Assembly: GCA_019119975.1 (NCBI GenBank)
Contig: DWVZ01000152.1
Coordinates: 1 to 39,000 of the forward strand
Direction: 5' to 3'
Length of the DNA: 39,000 bases
Source of the DNA: Candidatus Blautia merdavium
GTDB lineage: Bacteria; Bacillota; Clostridia; Lachnospirales; Lachnospiraceae
A program made the translations under genes and the position numbers. Shown here piece by piece: positions 23,248 through 30,311 of the stretch. Position 1 is the stretch's first letter, and the number at the start of each line of letters is the position of its first letter. Under the pieces are notes generated by a model that worked only from the letters and a program-made list of their open reading frames with translations, had not been told where the DNA came from and did not search any database.

Positions 23248-25281
23248 ATGGAAGGAAATAAAATATTTCAAACAGAGAAATTACTGCATGGGGGAGATTA
23301 CAATCCCGAGCAATGGCTGGAGTATCCGGAGATTCTGGAAAAGGATATCGAACTTTTTAAAAAAGCAGGTATTAATACCGTTACTATGGGTATGTTTTCC
23401 TGGAGCAAGCTGGAGCCGGAAGAAGGAAAATATGATTTTCAGTGGCTGCTGGATATGGTAGAGCGGCTGTATCAGAATGGTATTTCTACAATTTTGGGCA
23501 CTCCCTCAGGAGCCAGACCGAAATGGCTGGCAGAACAGTATCCGGAGGTGCTGCGTGTAGACGCTGAGCGCCGAAGAGCCCTTTTTGGAGGAAGGCACAA
23601 TCATTGCTACACTTCTCCGGATTACAGAAAAAAGGTCTGGGAGATAAACAAAAGGTTAGGGGAGCAGATCGGGAAGCATCCAGGAGTAGTGCTTCTGCAT
23701 ATTTCTAATGAATATGGAGGGGACTGCCATTGTCCTCTTTGCCAGGAAGCGTTCAGAAACTGGCTGAAGGAGAAATATGGGACCATAGAAGAATTGAACA
23801 GAAGATGGAACACAGATTTCTGGAGCCATACCTATCAGTCTTTTGACCAGATTGAAAGTCCGTCCCCCAGAGGAGAAATGATGCTCCATGCATTAAATCT
23901 GGACTGGAAGCGTTTCGTAACACATCAGACTGCCGATTTCGCAATGCATGAAAAAGCTGCGCTGCGTGCCGGAGGGTGTGAGAAACCAGTGACATTGAAT
24001 TTTATGGACGATTTTGAGGGGCTGAATTATAGAAAATTTAAAGAAGTCATAGATGTGGCTTCCTGGGACAGCTATCCTGAATGGCATAGAAAGCCGGAAA
24101 GGATCACGGCGGCAGAAACAGCAATGCAGCATGATTTTATGCGGTCGTTGCTGAAGAAACCTTATTTATTAATGGAGTCTTCGCCGTCTTCTACCAACTG
24201 GCAGGATGTAAGTAAGCTGAGAAAGCCGGGCGTCATCTGCGCCGCAGCGCTGCAGGCAATCGCTCATGGTTCGGACAGCGCGCTTTATTTCCAGATGCGC
24301 CAGAGCAGAGGGGCATCTGAGAAATTCCATGGAGCAGTCATTGACCATTATGGAGGAGAAGATACCAGAGTCTATCAGGAAGTATGTGAAATCGGGGAGG
24401 CGCTGGATAGGATTTCAGAGGTTTCGGGCACACAGGTACGCGCTCAGGCAGCGGTTGTTTACGATACAGAAAACCGCTGGGCGCTTCTGGATGCACAGGG
24501 ACCCAGGAATATCGGTATGCCTTACCAGGATACTGCGAAAAAAATGTATGGGGCTCTGAGAAGACAGGGTATGAACACCGATGTCATAGATATGGAAGAT
24601 TCACTGGATGGATACAGGATCGTTCTTATACCAATGGCATATATGTTCAGAAGTGATTTTGAGAAAAAGGTCAGAAGCTTTGTGGAAAACGGCGGGGTCG
24701 CAGTTATGACCTTCTGGTCCGGTGTGGCAGATGATACAGATGCATGTTTCCTGGGTGGAACGCCATGAGGACTGATGGATGTATTCGGACTTCGCAGTAT
24801 GGAAATTGACGGACTCTATGAAGAGGAAGAAAATGGAGCGGTGCCGGTACCTGGAAATTCACTTTCTCTGGACAAAAAGTATTCCTGCAGGAACCTGTGC
24901 GAATTGGTGAAGACCTCCGGCGCGGAAGTCATCATGCAGTATGAAAAAGATTTTTATGAGGGGCTGCCTGTTCTGACCTGCAATGCATACGGAAAAGGCA
25001 AGGCTTATTATGTATGTGCTGATATGGAACAGGAATTTTATACGGATGTGGTAGACGGAATTGTGAAGCAGGAAGAATTGGAAACACCGCTGGATACGGT
25101 TCCTGAAGGGGTAGAGGTAAGCACCCGTGAATCGGAAGAGTGGATTTATACGTTTGTCCAGAATTACAATGCTATGCCTGTAAGGATTTCTGTGCCGGAC
25201 AATGCGCAGCTCTGGTTTGGAGAGGCGGAGGATGGAATGCTTTCTAAGTTTGCAACGGCGATCTACCGGACGAGAAAGTGA
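23248..25281 (+). pseudogene. GH42 beta-galactosidase interrupted by an in-frame TGA
   Basis: One continuous frame encodes a GH42-type enzyme of about 677 codons, the usual family length, but codon 507 (24766-24768) is TGA. The first 506 residues contain the whole catalytic barrel: start motif LLHGGDYNPEQW, acid/base Glu155 in SNEYGG, zinc-site cysteines (DCHCPLC) and nucleophile Glu310 in MESSPS. The break falls after FLGGTP, inside the domain that forms the trimer, and the frame resumes with DVFGLRSMEIDGL, a recognisable GH42 continuation. Either the gene is a recent nonsense mutant, or a truncated 506-residue enzyme is made, or the base is an assembly error. RBS AGGAGGAAC; cotranscribed with lacI. 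Confidence 0.82.
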
Positions 25282-25422
25282 CGGAGATTCCTGGCAGAAG
25301 ATGTGTACACTGTTTTCGTGGATCTCCAGGGCGGAAAAGGAAGAGTAACCGGTCAGAGTGGGAGTCTTCAATATAAAAAATTGTATTTTTTTCTGTAACC
25401 CTATTCCCTTTTCCCGGAAATT

Positions 25423-25431
25423 TGGTAAAAT
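25423..25431 (+). promoter_or_regulatory. Extended -10 promoter of purC
   Basis: TGG-TAAAAT with no good -35 lies about 48 bp before the purC start. The same TGn-TAAAAT element precedes three other genes in the window. Confidence 0.5.
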
Positions 25432-25478
25432 AGGAGTGGTTCTATATATTTTAAAACGAAAAGAGGAAAGGTGAAATC

Positions 25479-26348
25479 ATGCAGGAGTACAAACCATTTA
25501 AAGAAGGAAAAGTGCGTCAGGTGTTTGATATCGGAGAAAATCTGGTGATTTATGCAACCGATAGAATTTCCGCATTTGACAACATTCTGAAAAACACCAT
25601 CACAAACAAAGGCGTTGTTCTTACAAAAATGTCTGAGTTTTGGTTTAATTTTACAAAGGACATTGTTCCCAATCATATGATTTCCACAGATGTAAAAGAT
25701 ATGCCGGAATTTTTCCAGAAACCGGAGTATGAAGGACATGTCATGCTTTGCAAGAAGCTGGAGATGCTTCCGATCGAATGTATCGTAAGAGGCTACATCA
25801 CAGGAAGCGGCTGGGAAAGCTATAAGAAAAATGGTACTGTATGCGGCATCAAGTTGCCGGAAGGATTACAGGAATCTGACAAGCTTCCGGAACCGATCTA
25901 CACACCGACTACAAAAGCAGAACTGGGTGACCATGACGAGCACGTATCTTTCGAGGATACTGTGGAAACTCTGGAAAAACTTCATCCGGGCAGAGGAAGA
26001 GAATACGCAGAAAAGATTCGTGAATATACGATCGCTCTTTATAAAAAATGTGCAGAATACGCACTTACAAAGAATATTATCATCGCTGACACAAAGGTGG
26101 AATTTGGTCTGGATGAAAACGGAGAGGTTGTTCTGGGCGATGAGATGCTGACACCGGACAGCTCCAGATTCTGGCCGCTGGAAGGCTATCAGCCGGGACA
26201 GGGACAGCCGTCTTTTGACAAACAGTACGTACGTGACTGGTTAAAAGCAAATCCGGATAATGACCTGCTTCTTCCGGAGGAAGTAGTCCAGAAAACCGTG
26301 GATAAATATATCGAGGCTTATGAACTGCTGTCAGGAGAGAAGTTCTAA
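25479..26348 (+). CDS. purC: Phosphoribosylaminoimidazole-succinocarboxamide synthase
   Basis: This 289-residue ATP-dependent ligase joins CAIR and aspartate to give SAICAR in purine synthesis. Signatures include the N-terminal GKVRQVFDIGENLVIYATDRISAFD (taken in two parts, residues 9-34), ECIVRGYITGSGWESY (about 99-114), PTTKAELGDHDE and LGDEMLTPDSSRFW, where the aspartate and Mg residues lie. It is the longer, eukaryote-like form common in Lachnospiraceae rather than the 237-residue E. coli form. RBS GAAAGGTG. It is alone here, not in a pur operon, with its own terminator. Confidence 0.97.
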   Translation: MQEYKPFKEGKVRQVFDIGENLVIYATDRISAFDNILKNTITNKGVVLTKMSEFWFNFTKDIVPNHMISTDVKDMPEFFQKPEYEGHVMLCKKLEMLPIECIVRGYITGSGWESYKKNGTVCGIKLPEGLQESDKLPEPIYTPTTKAELGDHDEHVSFEDTVETLEKLHPGRGREYAEKIREYTIALYKKCAEYALTKNIIIADTKVEFGLDENGEVVLGDEMLTPDSSRFWPLEGYQPGQGQPSFDKQYVRDWLKANPDNDLLLPEEVVQKTVDKYIEAYELLSGEKF

Positions 26349-26405
26349 GAAATTCGGCATTTGCGGGTGCCATGACGGCAGATGAAATTTCAGAAGTATA
26401 GGATG

Positions 26406-26437
26406 ACCAGGAGCAGAGGATTCTGCTTCTGGTTTTT
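26406..26437 (+). terminator. Terminator of purC
   Basis: CCAGGAGCAGA (26407-26417) pairs with TCTGCTTCTGG (26422-26432) around GGAT, followed by TTTTT. Confidence 0.9.
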
Positions 26438-26595
26438 CTATGGATAGGAAAATCATAGGTTTTATAAAAGCAAGATTACCGCAATGAAAAATTTTTGTTT
26501 ATATTAAATTGTAAACAGATTATCTGTATATGCTCCATTCATTATATGCAGGATTTATGTATATAATGACAAAAAATCACAGGAGCCTATGCGGG

Positions 26596-26931
26596 ATGGA
26601 CTATTCAGGACTTGGAAAAAGAATCCGGGCGATTCGTATCAGAAGAAAAATGACACAGCAGATGCTGGGAGAGGAAACGGATTATTCCGTGCAGCATATC
26701 AGCCATGTTGAGACCGGCAAGACAAAATTAAGCGTGGAATGTCTGTTTGATATTGCCAATGCGCTGAATGTTTCTCTGGACGAACTTGTCTGCGGGTATG
26801 TGAATTCTGCCTCGGTAGTCTTAGATCAGGAACTGAAGACCCTGCTGGATGACTGTTCTCCCCGGGAAAAGGAAATTATCCTGGATACAGTAAAAAGTTT
26901 GAAGAAAGGCCTTAGGAAAAATAACAGCTGA
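26596..26931 (+). CDS. XRE-family helix-turn-helix regulator
   Basis: This 111-residue protein has a Cro/CI-type HTH at residues about 5-62 (GKRIRAIRIRRKMTQQMLGE, then VQHISHVETGKTKLSVECL) and a short helical tail ending in a basic stretch. Nothing indicates a ligand domain. A longer frame opens at 26530 but has no ribosome site; the ATG at 26596 follows AGGAG by 10 nt. It is a single gene between two terminators; a TATAAT at 26562-26567 may be its -10. Targets are unknown. Such small XRE regulators are common in Clostridia and need not belong to a mobile element. Confidence 0.8.
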   Translation: MDYSGLGKRIRAIRIRRKMTQQMLGEETDYSVQHISHVETGKTKLSVECLFDIANALNVSLDELVCGYVNSASVVLDQELKTLLDDCSPREKEIILDTVKSLKKGLRKNNS

Positions 26932-26933
26932 GC

Positions 26934-26970
26934 CTGCCTGGAAAAGATACCAGACAGCCGGCTGTTTTTT
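26934..26970 (+). terminator. Terminator after the XRE regulator
   Basis: CTGCCTGG (26934-26941) pairs with CCAGACAG (26950-26957) with one mismatch; the palindrome ACAGCCGGCTGT then runs into T6 (26965-26970). Confidence 0.55.
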
Positions 26971-26993
26971 CTATGCCGGAATCCTTCCTATGG

Positions 26994-27022
26994 TTGATTT
27001 TATCTCTGAAAACGAATATAAT
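26994..27022 (+). promoter_or_regulatory. Promoter of the DUF3048 lipoprotein gene
   Basis: TTGATT (26994-26999), a 17-bp spacer and TATAAT (27017-27022), about 40 bp before the start codon. Confidence 0.8.
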
Positions 27023-27063
27023 AAGTTCATGAGTCAGATTAAAAAGTATTGGAGGGAATTCCT

Positions 27064-28212
27064 ATGAAATTGAAAAGAGTAATGCTTACTGCAGCTGCGC
27101 TTATGCTGATCGGAAGCATGGCTGGATGCGGAGGAAAGAAAACAGAGGAAGCAGCAGACAGCAAAGCAGCGGTGCAAAAGGAAAAAGACGAAACAAAACA
27201 GACTAAGAAAACAGAAAAAGAGGAAGAGCCGGCAGCATTGGAGGGGAAGCCAGTGGAAGCGGATAAAGAGGCTTTTGGGAATGAGAACCTTCTTACCGGT
27301 GTGGCGGATCTCACAGACGCAGCGATAGGAAAACGTCCGGTTGCAGTTATGGTCAATAACGTAGAGGCTGCAATGCCTCAGTATGGTGTGGCAGAGGCAG
27401 ATATTATTTTTGAGATCCCTGTGGAGGGAGACAAGACCCGGTTTATGGCAATGTACGGTGATTATACACAAGTACCGCAGGTATGCTCCGTGCGCAGCTG
27501 CCGCGCTTATTTCCCTGCATTTTCTCAGGGCTTTGATGCGTTCTATGTAAACTGGGGAATTGATGATTCCATGGAGGATTATCTGGACGCGCTGAATATG
27601 GATCAGATTGAAGGCATTACCAATACAGGCGGACTGTTCGGCAGAGATCAGGACCGACTGAACAGCGGTTATGCTCTGGAACATACCGGATATTTTGATG
27701 GGACAAGGCTGGTATCTTATCTGGAATCAGAGGGGATCCGCACAGACCTGGCAGAGGATAAAAAAGGCGCGGCATTTTCTTTTAATGGCGCTGAGGAGCA
27801 GGTGAAACCTGCAGGTTCTGACTGTACAGATGTAAATATTGATTTTGGCTCACAGACAGCCCAGTTTGTATATGACGCAGAAAACAAGGTGTACTTAAAG
27901 AAAATGAATAAAAATCCCCAGATTGACGGAAAGACCGGGACACAGCTTGCATTTACCAATGTGTTTATCCTGGAAACAGATATCAGTGTGCGAGACGATA
28001 TCGGGCACAAAGATGTCAACTGGGAAGGCGGAGACAGTTATATCGGATACTATGTTTCCAATGGCGGTGTCCAGAAGATCCATTGGTCCAAGGAACCCAA
28101 TAATGAAAATTCGTATCTGAAATTCTATGATGAAAGCGGCAAGGAACTGAAAATCAACAGAGGTAAGAGCTATATTGCAGTAAATTATAAAAATCAGGCG
28201 CAATTTAGCTAA
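27064..28212 (+). CDS. DUF3048 (YerB-like) lipoprotein
   Basis: This 382-residue lipoprotein opens with a signal peptide, MKLKRVMLTAAALMLIGSMAGC, written here in parts: basic start, hydrophobic core, and lipobox SMAGC with Cys22 as the lipidated residue. A Lys/Glu/Ala-rich linker (about 25-65) should span the wall. The DUF3048 domain follows, marked by RPVAVMVNNVEAAMPQYGVA, EADIIFEIPVEGDKTRF and CSVRSCRAYF. The family is related to B. subtilis YerB and has no confirmed function. The frame extends to 27049 only through a TTG within the ribosome site; the ATG at 27064 follows GGAGGG at normal spacing. Stands alone. Confidence 0.88.
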   Translation: MKLKRVMLTAAALMLIGSMAGCGGKKTEEAADSKAAVQKEKDETKQTKKTEKEEEPAALEGKPVEADKEAFGNENLLTGVADLTDAAIGKRPVAVMVNNVEAAMPQYGVAEADIIFEIPVEGDKTRFMAMYGDYTQVPQVCSVRSCRAYFPAFSQGFDAFYVNWGIDDSMEDYLDALNMDQIEGITNTGGLFGRDQDRLNSGYALEHTGYFDGTRLVSYLESEGIRTDLAEDKKGAAFSFNGAEEQVKPAGSDCTDVNIDFGSQTAQFVYDAENKVYLKKMNKNPQIDGKTGTQLAFTNVFILETDISVRDDIGHKDVNWEGGDSYIGYYVSNGGVQKIHWSKEPNNENSYLKFYDESGKELKINRGKSYIAVNYKNQAQFS

Positions 28213-28219
28213 AAAACAG

Positions 28220-28259
28220 GAGCGGACTTTACAGGATTTTGTAAGGTCTGCTCTTTTTT
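28220..28259 (+). terminator. Terminator of the DUF3048 gene
   Basis: A 14-bp stem (28220-28233 with 28240-28253, two G-U pairs; left arm GAGCGGACTTTACA) is followed by T6. Confidence 0.92.
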
Positions 28260-28420
28260 ACATTACAAAATATATAAAAATCCGCAGTTTTTCGACAAGG
28301 GATTTTAGTAGTATTGCGAATGGAAGAAAAAAACAGAGTATGCTAAGATTGACTTACTTAAAACATACAAAAGAGAAATCCCTGAGGGAAAAGAGAAAAT
28401 CAAAAAGGGGGTTCCTTTTT

Positions 28421-29089
28421 ATGACAGATAGTCAAAAGTTGGATCTGCTGCTGACAGAAGTGGCAGGAGTAAAGCAAAGCGTCGAAACATTAACGGAAAA
28501 GGTGGTGAAGGTAGAGAACCGGATCGAAGCGTTTGAAGAGAGAATGGCAACGGTAGAGAGCCGGATCGAAGTCGTTGAAGAGAGAATGACAAAGATAGAG
28601 AGCCGGATCGAAGCGCTTGAAGAGAGAATGACAAAGATAGAGAGCCGGATCGAAGCACTTGAAGAGAGGATGGCAAAGGTAGAGAGCCGGATCGAAGTCG
28701 TTGAAGAGAGACTGACAAAATTGGAGACTGAGATGGCAGATCTGAACAAGAGGGTAGGCAGTCTGGAGATTCAGACAAGACTTATGCAGCGCAATGTAGA
28801 AGAACTGACCGGACAGGTAAATTCTCTGGAGGTGAGAGTGGAAGAATTGGGCAGACGAGTCGGCACCATGGATGGCAGCGTAAGAGAAGTGAAACTCCAC
28901 CTTGAGAATTTTACGGATCGAAACATTTCTGTTCTGGCAGAGAATCATTTGTATCTCATTGGCAGGATGAATGAATCACTACGGTTTGCTGACAGCAGCA
29001 GAGCCCTTGAGGTCAAAGTAAGTGTTGTCGCAGATAAAATGGAGAAGATTGAACGGGAGTTCCGACAGATGATGACAAGACCGGCATAA
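28421..29089 (+). CDS. Repeat-built coiled-coil protein of unknown function
   Basis: This 222-residue protein appears to be almost entirely coiled coil. After MTDSQKLDLLLTEVAGVKQSVETL (read in two parts) come five 14-residue repeats of the type SRIEALEERMTKIE (residues about 33-102), each exactly two heptads. A less regular coil follows (ADLNKRVGSLEIQTRLMQRN), and the non-repeat tail ends EFRQMMTRPA. There is no signal peptide and no enzymatic motif. Similar repeats occur in DUF-type coiled-coil and phage-tail or S-layer-like proteins, so similarity searches would mislead. A longer frame opens at 28340, but the AAAGGGGG at 28404-28411 favours 28421. It is monocistronic; no clear promoter is seen in 28260-28420. 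Confidence 0.75.
   Translation: MTDSQKLDLLLTEVAGVKQSVETLTEKVVKVENRIEAFEERMATVESRIEVVEERMTKIESRIEALEERMTKIESRIEALEERMAKVESRIEVVEERLTKLETEMADLNKRVGSLEIQTRLMQRNVEELTGQVNSLEVRVEELGRRVGTMDGSVREVKLHLENFTDRNISVLAENHLYLIGRMNESLRFADSSRALEVKVSVVADKMEKIEREFRQMMTRPA
28519..28728 (+). repeat. Five tandem 42-bp repeats inside the coiled-coil gene
   Basis: CCGGATCGAAG recurs at exactly 42-bp intervals, starting at 28519, 28561, 28603, 28645 and 28687. Units differ by a few bases, with copies 3 and 4 most alike. The period equals 14 codons, so gain or loss of a unit keeps the reading frame and the heptad phase. Confidence 0.95.
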
Positions 29090-29097
29090 CTGAGATG

Positions 29098-29133
29098 ATA
29101 CCGGATAGGTGTAGAATGCTTATCCGGTATTTT
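29098..29133 (+). terminator. Terminator of the coiled-coil gene
   Basis: ATACCGGATA (29098-29107) pairs perfectly with TATCCGGTAT (29121-29130), followed by a short T-run (TTTT, 29130-29133). Confidence 0.75.
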
Positions 29134-29166
29134 ACTGCAATTTCAGCTGTCTTTTCCGGAGATTTC

Positions 29167-29175
29167 TGATAAAAT
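29167..29175 (+). promoter_or_regulatory. Extended -10 promoter of the dehydrogenase gene
   Basis: TGA-TAAAAT, 42 bp before the start codon, without a recognisable -35. Confidence 0.5.
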
Positions 29176-29216
29176 AAGTGTGAACTTATAACTTAGTAGT
29201 AGATAGGAGAATACAA

Positions 29217-30164
29217 ATGAAAATCGCAGTATTAGAATCATTAGGAATCAACAAAACAAAATGGGACCAATGCGTATCCCCTTTCCTAAAACAAGGTCAT
29301 GAGATCGTATCCTTTGAGCGGGAAACCTCGGAAGAAATCCTGATCCAGAATGCCAAAGACGCGGACGCAGTCATCATTGCCAACATGCCTCTGTCCGGCA
29401 ATGTGATCAGAAACTGTGAGAAACTGAAATTCATAGACGTTGCCTTCACCGGAGTGGACCATGTAGACCTTGCCGTTGCAAAAGAAAGAGGCATCGCAGT
29501 CAGCAATGCCTCCGGTTATTCCAACGAAGCAGTGGCAGAGCTGACCATCTCTATGATGCTGGCGCTTCTTAGAAATTTAAAAGCAGTAGAAGAAAGATGC
29601 AGAGAAGGCAGCACCAAAGACGGGCTGATCGGCAGGGAACTGAAGGGAAAGACAGTGGGGATTGTAGGAACCGGAAAGATCGGCACCAGGACCGCCCAGC
29701 TGTGCAGGGCATTTGGCTGTGAAATCCTGGGCACCAGAAGAAATCAGGACAAAGAAAAGGAAGATTTCATTACCTATGTCCCGCTGGACGAGCTCTTAGA
29801 AAAGTCAGACATTGTCACTTTGCACTGTCCGCTTACGGAGGAGACCAGAGGTCTGATCAATCAGGAAAAGATCGGACTTATGAAAAACGGGGCAATCCTC
29901 ATCAATGCAGCCAGAGGTCCGGTAGTAGAGGAAGAAGCCCTGGCTCAGGCGCTGAACGAGGGGAAACTGGGAGGCGCAGGGATTGACGTATTCGATGTGG
30001 AGCCGCCGCTTCCCAAAGACCATTGCCTCCTTCAGTGCAGAAACACCCTGGTGACCCCTCATGTGGCATTTGCTTCCGAAGAATCCATGGAACTGCGGGC
30101 GGATATTGTATTTCAAAACCTGGCTGCATGGATGGAAGGCAGACAAGAAAATATCATTTGTTAA
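29217..30164 (+). CDS. D-isomer-specific 2-hydroxyacid dehydrogenase
   Basis: This 315-residue NAD-dependent oxidoreductase interconverts a 2-keto acid and a D-2-hydroxyacid. The Rossmann fingerprint GTGKIG is at 151-156. The catalytic triad is complete: Arg233 in NAARGPVV, Glu262 in DVEPP and His282 in TPHVAF. The N-terminal half is the flavodoxin-like substrate domain. It resembles hydroxypyruvate/phosphoglycerate or glyoxylate reductases more than LdhA, but the substrate is not determined; the short length rules out a SerA regulatory domain. RBS ATAGGAG. The gene is single, with an extended -10 promoter. Confidence 0.92.
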   Translation: MKIAVLESLGINKTKWDQCVSPFLKQGHEIVSFERETSEEILIQNAKDADAVIIANMPLSGNVIRNCEKLKFIDVAFTGVDHVDLAVAKERGIAVSNASGYSNEAVAELTISMMLALLRNLKAVEERCREGSTKDGLIGRELKGKTVGIVGTGKIGTRTAQLCRAFGCEILGTRRNQDKEKEDFITYVPLDELLEKSDIVTLHCPLTEETRGLINQEKIGLMKNGAILINAARGPVVEEEALAQALNEGKLGGAGIDVFDVEPPLPKDHCLLQCRNTLVTPHVAFASEESMELRADIVFQNLAAWMEGRQENIIC

Positions 30165-30211
30165 AACTATATGAAAATTTACAGAATATAATAGATTATC
30201 ACTGAAAAAAC

Positions 30212-30240
30212 TTGTGGCATCCCCCTGCATTTGATAAAAT
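30212..30240 (+). promoter_or_regulatory. Promoter of the GH3-udp unit
   Basis: TTGTGG (30212-30217), a 17-bp spacer and TAAAAT (30235-30240) preceded by TGA. Confidence 0.7.
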
Positions 30241-30311
30241 AAAAGCAGGCTGTGCCTGGGGAAATTTGGTGTCCCGGGCAAAGAAAGGTACATGTTTGGG
30301 AGGTATTGATC

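Noticed and set aside
24766-24768. TGA in the GH42 gene as selenocysteine
   Set aside because: The position is not a cysteine in GH42 enzymes as far as I know, and I see no stable hairpin directly downstream as a bacterial SECIS would need.
28519-28728. CRISPR array
   Set aside because: Repeats are contiguous without spacers and lie inside an open frame.
28432-28749. Long Ser/Leu-rich minus-strand ORFs across the 42-bp repeats
   Set aside because: They are mirror frames of the repeats; the plus frame has the ribosome site, heptad pattern and terminator.
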